A DNA stretch of 64,000 nucleotides from Zantedeschia hybrid cultivar (taxonomy: Eukaryota > Streptophyta > Magnoliopsida > Alismatales > Araceae), in NCBI GenBank assembly GCA_030544215.1, contig JARZZO010000002.1, positions 77,135,150 through 77,199,149 on the forward strand, given 5' to 3'. A program made the position numbers and the translations under genes. The notes under the pieces were generated by a model. That model was not told the DNA's origin and made no database searches. It saw nothing but the letters and a program-made list of their open reading frames with translations. Positions 58,697-64,000 of the stretch are shown one piece after another. Every line of letters starts with the position of its first letter. Position 1 is the first letter of the stretch.

Positions 58697-59909
58697 GCCT
58701 CTTGGAGGCTCTCTCAGGGATCCCCTCCCTGGAACCCTTCGCCGGCTTTTCGGCGGTGTTCGTTTTACGGTGCGACGGCGTTGCCTCGTCCTCATCGGCT
58801 TCCCTGGGAGGGGGGAGTCCATGTTGGAAGCTCCCCCCCCCCTCCCTCTCTTCCTTTTCTCTTCTCCTTTGTTTCCTTTTTCTGTTTCCCTTCTCCTCTT
58901 TCCTTTTCTTTCCCCTCCACCATAGCATCCTCTTCCTTTTCCACTGCAGCCCACCTCCCTGGTCATCTCCTTAGCCTTAGCCTCTTGTTCTTCTGCTGCC
59001 ATCATCACCGCCCCTCACTTCAGTCTTGTGTCTCCTCCTTCACCTCTGTTCCACCCTTTGCTGCCGCCATCAGTTTTCTTTGTTACTTCTGTCTCCACTG
59101 CCTAGATCTCTCTTTTCTCACCCTCCACTTTTTTTTTTTCCATCGGCAAACCTTTTCTCTTGCTTCCCTTCCTTTCCACCATCTTTTCTCTACCGAGCTT
59201 GCCTTTCCATCCCCACCGTCCTCCCTTCCCCCTTTCCTCACCCGGCCAACTCCACCCCTCTTCTTAGGATCCCGCTCTTTTGCCTCTTCCCTTGCGGGTT
59301 GTTCCGGATCTAAGGTATGATGCCTCGTCGACTGCGGCATAGTATATTTACTATATTGTGTTGTTGTGTTGTTTTTCAGCTTTTTCTTTTTCAAGGATAT
59401 CACTGCCTAGATCGGCTGGAGTTGGAGAGCGTTGTCTGTTTTTTGTGATGGCTTTTTGTTTCGATCTAATTCTTTTCTTAGATCCCGGAGATTTTGGCGG
59501 TGCTCGTGGTATTTCGCTTAATCCGTGCGTCCTGATGCATGTCTTCGAGTAACCCCAAGTTTAAATGCCTTGTTGCTGCAGTGCTGTTCCGGCATGTCCC
59601 TTGCCGGCATCTCCATGGAGAGTTTCTCCTTGTCCATGTACAGACCTTGCTCGGCTCACTCTCTGATGTTGTCTTCGATCAGCGCCCGTTGGTCCGATGG
59701 TGGTTTTCCTTTGGTTCCTTTGTGTTCTTCTGTATTCCCCATAGACTTGTACTGTTTCGGCGCTATCTGCCGTTTGGTTTGTTGTTGTTACCTCTTTCTC
59801 ATGTCCTGTTGTTCCACCAACAACTTTTCTATTTATGTGTCTTCCCTCCTGTACCTTTGGCTAAATGAATGAAACATGTTTGTGTTTGTGTCTAAAAAAA
59901 AAAAAAAAC
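58697..59909 (+). mobile_element. Poly(A)-tailed retroposon with 11-bp target duplication
   Basis: AAACAAACATG occurs at 58686-58696 and 59910-59920, exactly flanking a 1.2-kb pyrimidine-rich unit that ends in a 15-base A-run (59894-59908). A poly(A) tail plus a variable target duplication marks LINE-machinery retroposition on the + strand. Frames at 58694-59320 are Ser/Phe/Pro-rich translations of CT-rich DNA and show no RT or endonuclease motif. It may be a short derivative of a LINE or a retroposed transcript; the family is not identified. Confidence 0.8.
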
Positions 59910-59920
59910 AAACAAACATG

Positions 59921-60172
59921 ACCTTATTATATCAGTCTCATGCAACTGGGGAAGAATTTTGCACAGATTTTAGAAAGAGCCTATACAAAAAGGAAATAAA
60001 GAACCTGAATAACAACACGACATAACTCGAATAAAATTTTGGATTTGCTGCTTTTAGATGGATTTCTTTCAACTTTTGCCACGAAGACATCTTTATAATG
60101 AATTTCAAGGAAATTGTAATCATAGTAGTTGGTGGAAGGAATGACTAAAATTGAGGGAAGCTAAACTATGAT
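59921..60172. other. Intergenic, no gene seen
   Basis: AT-rich sequence between the retroposon and a (TA)n tract; nothing supported. Confidence 0.4.
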
Positions 60173-60465
60173 TATATATATATATATATAGACTTTCGCT
60201 AGGATACGGTCGGCCTAAAAAATACGGCTCAGCTGTATTCAACTCGCGTCCTCCGATCAAGATCAGAGGGCTGATTGGAGGGCATGCATGGCTCCCGCCC
60301 CACGCGGAAGATTTCCTCGTGGGGCGGAGTGGGGGCGCCGGAGACGTCCACAACAGGGTTTGTTTTTTTTTTTTTCTCATATGCCTCCATCAGATCAAAT
60401 TTGACGGTTGAAGCAAACTGTACGGCCAGACCACACCAAATGTCATAGCCGTATAGTAGCATTAA

Positions 60466-60510
<45 letters not shown>
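60173..60510. mobile_element. Possible MITE between (TA)n tracts
   Basis: GACTTTCGCTAGGATACGG at 60191-60209 and the reverse complement of CCGTATAGTAGCATTAATC at 60449-60467 agree at about 13 of 19 positions. I know similar GCTAGGATACGG ends from plant miniature elements. (TA)9 flanks it on the left, (CT)n(TA)n (60466-60510) on the right. The interior is GC-rich with no gene. Ends are imperfect, so confidence is low. Confidence 0.35.
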
Positions 60511-60516
<6 letters not shown>

Positions 60517-61985
60517 AAGGCAAAAGGCAAACTTACATATGCAATGTCAGTTATCTTTAAAAGAAACTCTCCTTGAAGTCGGTTCCAATTGGCACACTCC
60601 CGATTGCTGGTGGGTACGGTCATGCTAACAATATGTTTTACTTCACTAATTTATCCTTGAAGATAGTCACTTAACAATTTTAATGACCCCTACTCAACCG
60701 GAAAAAAAAAGTACTAGAAGCAAAAGTCTGATTTTTGTCCCATGACCATGTAGAGAGAACATGGCATTGTGTGCTTCATCTGACGTGAAATTGGGTATCT
60801 TTTAGGGACTCATTATGAAATGTAATCTTAGATTCCAAATCATTGTTCTAGTCCTTTCTTGTGAATAGGAGAATGGTAAAGTAAATGATTTTTTTTAAAA
60901 AAAATTCAATCTTTTAATATTATGTATTACTTCCTTCAATAGTCATATTTATTTTAAACTCTTCATATTCTTTAAATTCTCCTTATAAAGATCCTCCAGA
61001 TAGTGCCATTCTCTCTCTCTCTCGTACACACATACATATAAGTACACAGCACGCATGCACGTATGCATGCATCTTGATACACATGCATGCGGACCCAAAA
61101 ACACAAGCATGCACAAAACAACAGTGTTCCCACATCTCTGACTGTTTGGCAATGAAGTTTGTAGCATGTTTACGAAAGAAACTAGCAGATGCAGTGGGCT
61201 GTTTAATTCAAATGAAATCTAAAGTTGATGAAGCTTTTTTGATTTCTCACAAACTATCCTTCCGATCAATCACCAGGGTCATTTACTTCTAGTTGTAGAA
61301 CTTTATTATGGAGGATAACACCACAAAGAGAACAGAGTGGCTGACAACAAAACTCCTATGTGCCAATTCAAATACATCATCTTAGTTTGAACACAACATG
61401 GAAAGGATCAATTGGGAGATCCCAAACATACATTATCCAGCATTGTTATGCCATTTCCAAGGCAATCCAGAGTCCAAAATCTAAGATTTGTAAACAAGAT
61501 TTTTTGACCTCATTCTCTAACCTATATGTATCTTTACTCATAAGAGTTAGGAACAAATCAGTCACTTGACTAGATAAAATTGCTGAAGGGTCAAATTCAC
61601 CTTTGACCCTTGTGAGGGAAGGCATGTGGGCCTAAAATGTAAGATCCTAGAGTTGTTATCTTTCAAATTCAGAGGATGTGAGAGGTTTCCTTATCAAAAC
61701 ATGAAAACCCACCTAAGGATAAGTTGCGAAATTAAAAATTTTAAATTTATTAGAATCTGAATCCTCTTCCATCTTTTATTCTCAATTTATTCATTATCAA
61801 ATCAAGTCTTAAAGATTTTGATCATTTGAAATGCAGGAAATTCTTGGAGCTTACTTCTTCCATTTTCCCATACGAAAAGAGAGAGAGAGGGGAAAAATGA
61901 GAACTACCCCTAATTTATCTTTTACTTGCTTGGAAGCGAAGCCATAAACATGTTTACATTTACTTTAACCTTGTTTTTCATGTCA
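60511..61985. other. Intergenic, no gene seen
   Basis: Contains a CT run near 61010-61022 and a GCATGCA-rich stretch at 61050-61110. No coding or RNA gene supported. Confidence 0.45.
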
Positions 61986-61989
61986 ACAC

Positions 61990-62262
61990 TAGTTTGGATG
62001 ATAAAAATCAGATTTACATAAACTTACTCAAGTTCATCATAAACACAAAAACCTCTTCATAAACAAGTTCTCGGAAACTTACTTGAGGTCACTTATGTCA
62101 GCGTCTCTCTGAGTGCGTAATAAACATAATTATGTTTATGCAGAAAGACCAAACATAAGTTTATGAAAAAATGCATATATGATAAACAGATTTATGATAA
62201 ATGCATTTATGATAACTCCATCTGCATTTTCTTAAGTTGCATCCAAACAGGGCCTTTAGGTT
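61990..62262. repeat. Possible fold-back MITE with GTTTGGATG ends
   Basis: GTTTGGATG at 61992-62000 and CATCCAAAC at 62240-62248 are perfect inverted repeats. The interior has ATCATAAACA and TGTTTAT / TTATGATAAA words in opposite orientations. It includes the block shared with 51530-51612. A target duplication is not evident. Confidence 0.5.
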
Positions 62263-62684
62263 CTTTCAAAGACCATAAAAAACTTTGAACCCCTCAATTG
62301 TTGACAAGGAGGTTTTATCATGATAAAAATAAACTAAGTACATTTTCAAGTACTGCCTTGGGCATAGAAAGCATCTGTAGCCATGATGTCCTTAGATTCC
62401 TGTAGGACATCATTAAGTAACAACCTAAATGAGAGACCAAACACATGCACGGAGAGAAGTTAACAATGACTTTAGATAACATGACATCGTAGCATTACAC
62501 ATGCTGAATGTATATATGGATACAAGGATCAAACTGCATAGACAAAAGGCTCCACATAAACTAAGACAAAGAAAGCTGAAACTAGATTTGTGATGCTTTG
62601 CTGATGTCACTTGAAATGAACACCACCTTTCATACAATGCCATCTCTTTCTACCATGAGCATTACTGGTTCAACAACGCTCTTT

Positions 62685-63145
62685 CTAGCTTCCACGGTAT
62701 GTGGTGAACGAGAATGGCGAAAGTAGCAGAGGGACATGGAAATGTTCAGATCTCTGGGATTCTTTTATCTCAAACACTATGCTAACGTAAGGGAAGAAGC
62801 CAAATGGTACATACTTCCCAGTGTTGAAACTTATCCGGTAAATACCAGGTGTAATATAATCAACAATGTTCATCAGAGGACCACTTCTGCCGTCAGAGTC
62901 TGTGACTGAAGACCCTTGAAAAGCCCACTCACTGGAGTAACGCTCCTTGAATGATGGATATTGTTGAGGACCCTTCCACATCTCTAGATGTACCTCAACA
63001 CCTGATGCTGGACAGCCGCGTGAAACATCCAAGACATGGCTTGTGATTGGAGGGCGGGAACGTGAAGAAGTTCCTACTCCTTCAGTTTTGTTGGCAGAGG
63101 CCTTAGAAACAGCAGTAAGATGTCCTCCAATCACACCTATACGGT
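62685..63145 (-). CDS. TTL: Last exon of transthyretin-like protein / S-allantoin synthase (HIU hydrolase domain)
   Basis: The exon reads from a probable acceptor (GTAAG, 63150-63146) to TAG at 62685. Its start R-I-G-V-I-G-G-H-L fits the PTS2 pattern R-[LI]-x5-H-L, which in plants lies between the OHCU decarboxylase and HIU hydrolase domains. The hydrolase domain follows: H-V-L-D-V-S-R-G-C-P-A, D-S-D-G-R-S-G-P-L, H-F-H-V-P-L-L-L-S-P, and the family's C-terminal signature T-Y-R-G-S. The catalytic His and Arg positions and the YRGS end are intact. The enzyme converts 5-hydroxyisourate via OHCU to S-allantoin in peroxisomal purine breakdown. It was also described as a brassinosteroid-receptor interactor in Arabidopsis. 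The N-terminal OHCU exons are not in the window and should lie beyond 64000 on this strand. The ATG at 63134 is internal, not the start. Confidence 0.93.
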
Positions 63146-63150
63146 CTTAC

Positions 63151-64000
63151 ATGAAGGACGCATGGGAGTTTATTTATAACCAAACACAAGGAACAAGAAG
63201 AAAATCAATTCTAGATTAGAGCTTATTTGGATTTGAATACCAAGAACAACAAGAAAATTTAATATCAACAATAAAATAGACTGTTCAATGATTCTCCTCA
63301 AGTATCACAATACAAGAAAAACAAGTTAAAATTTGTGCATAGATATTCAACAATAATGCTCACTGCAAACTTAAGGAGAATGGTTACAAATACTTGCATC
63401 AATGATGCTCAACAGATATAAATGATAAAAATCTGAACAACAATGCAACCAACTAGATAATTTCTAGAGATCCATGAAGATCAATGGCATGCAGAAAGAA
63501 TACTCATCTCCGCATCATTCTTAAATGTACCATGCACATAAAATGATGCACATGTAAGATTCAGAGAGGCTCCACATATTGCCATACACAATTACACTGT
63601 TGGTTCATTGGTTCACGAAATACTCATCCTATGCAACACATGCAAGTTCAGTCCATCAATATATACATAGAAACCAAATAAACCACCAAAAATGCTTTCC
63701 CTACTGGCATGAAAAAGAAGAAAAGAAAGACAACTCATCTGTTGATAAGCTGGGCATTCTCAAATATTTTTATCAAAAAATCAACTTCAAATAATAGTTA
63801 ATATGTAAAAATTATCTTAGAATTTTAAGCTTAATTTTTTACAGATATCCCTGTAGGAATTTCTTGTGCATGTAAAAGCTTTCACATAAAACTATAACAA
63901 GGTCTTCAGTATAGTTAACTTTTCAGAGGACTCCATGCAAAAATGCTTTGAATTCTACTATGTACGAAACATTATGTCCATTCAGATGTTCTGAAAATAT
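63151..64000 (-). other. Probable intron of the TTL gene
   Basis: Upstream of the last TTL exon on the - strand. No second exon with OHCU-decarboxylase features is recognisable here, so this is read as intron. The + strand frame 63579-63794 has no support. Confidence 0.55.

Noticed and set aside
58694..59320. 208-codon Ser/Pro/Phe-rich frame as a gene
   Set aside because: Its ATG lies in the target duplication of a retroposon and the content is pyrimidine-run translation.
62685..63134. ATG at 63134 as a complete 149-codon gene
   Set aside because: The PTS2 residues and exon context extend upstream to 63145 and the family has a preceding OHCU domain, so it is an internal methionine-like codon (ATT/ATG choice by the frame caller) and not the gene start.

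Overview
This is plant nuclear DNA: spliced genes with GT-AG introns, a pentatricopeptide-repeat (PPR) gene, an LSD1-type zinc-finger gene, a peroxisomal ureide-pathway exon, and many plant LTR retrotransposons and miniature elements. An angiosperm is certain. A monocot is possible from the GC-rich small genes and the LSD1-like protein, but I cannot prove it. There is no bacterial, viral or CRISPR content.

Layout. 1-11499 is the 3' part of a large Ty3/gypsy element of Tat type on the + strand (gag end, protease, G-patch, reverse transcriptase, two RNase H segments, integrase, long 3' non-coding region, 2.36-kb 3' LTR). Its frames are broken by stops and at least two frame changes. 12030-13574 is a solo copia-like LTR with a 5-bp target duplication. 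14.8-15.3 kb is a fold-back element. 17143-21542 is a five-coding-exon LSD1-like/LOL1 gene with a perfect 215-bp tandem duplication in its last intron. 23.5-24.3 kb is a decayed LTR. 26170-27945 is an intronless PLS-class PPR gene. 29358-29787 is a hAT-type MITE. 30151-40190 is a full-length Tat-type gypsy element on the - strand, with both LTRs and a CATAA target duplication. It carries a spliced gene with its own TATA box on the opposite (+) strand. It is nested in an older copia-type element whose LTR and primer-binding site are at 40470-41900. 42-50 kb is AT-rich and full of decayed repeats, including a head-to-tail pair of Helitron-like units and a fold-back MITE. 50713-51150 and 55768-56184 are tandem paralogues of a small plant gene. 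58697-59909 is a poly(A)-tailed retroposon with an 11-bp target duplication. 62685-63145 (- strand) is the last exon of a transthyretin-like/HIU hydrolase gene that continues beyond the window.

How it fits together. The host genes (LOL1-like, PPR, two small paralogues, TTL) have unrelated likely roles and form no operon or cluster. Most of the sequence is repeats in layers: an old copia-type element hit by a hAT MITE and then by the gypsy element, and solo LTRs left by recombination. In both gypsy elements the damage is mostly premature stops, as expected of silenced, methylated copies. The most notable items are the antisense intron-containing gene inside the gypsy element, a four-copy dyad repeat in the U3 of the first element, the small-gene pair, and the Helitron-like head-to-tail junction.
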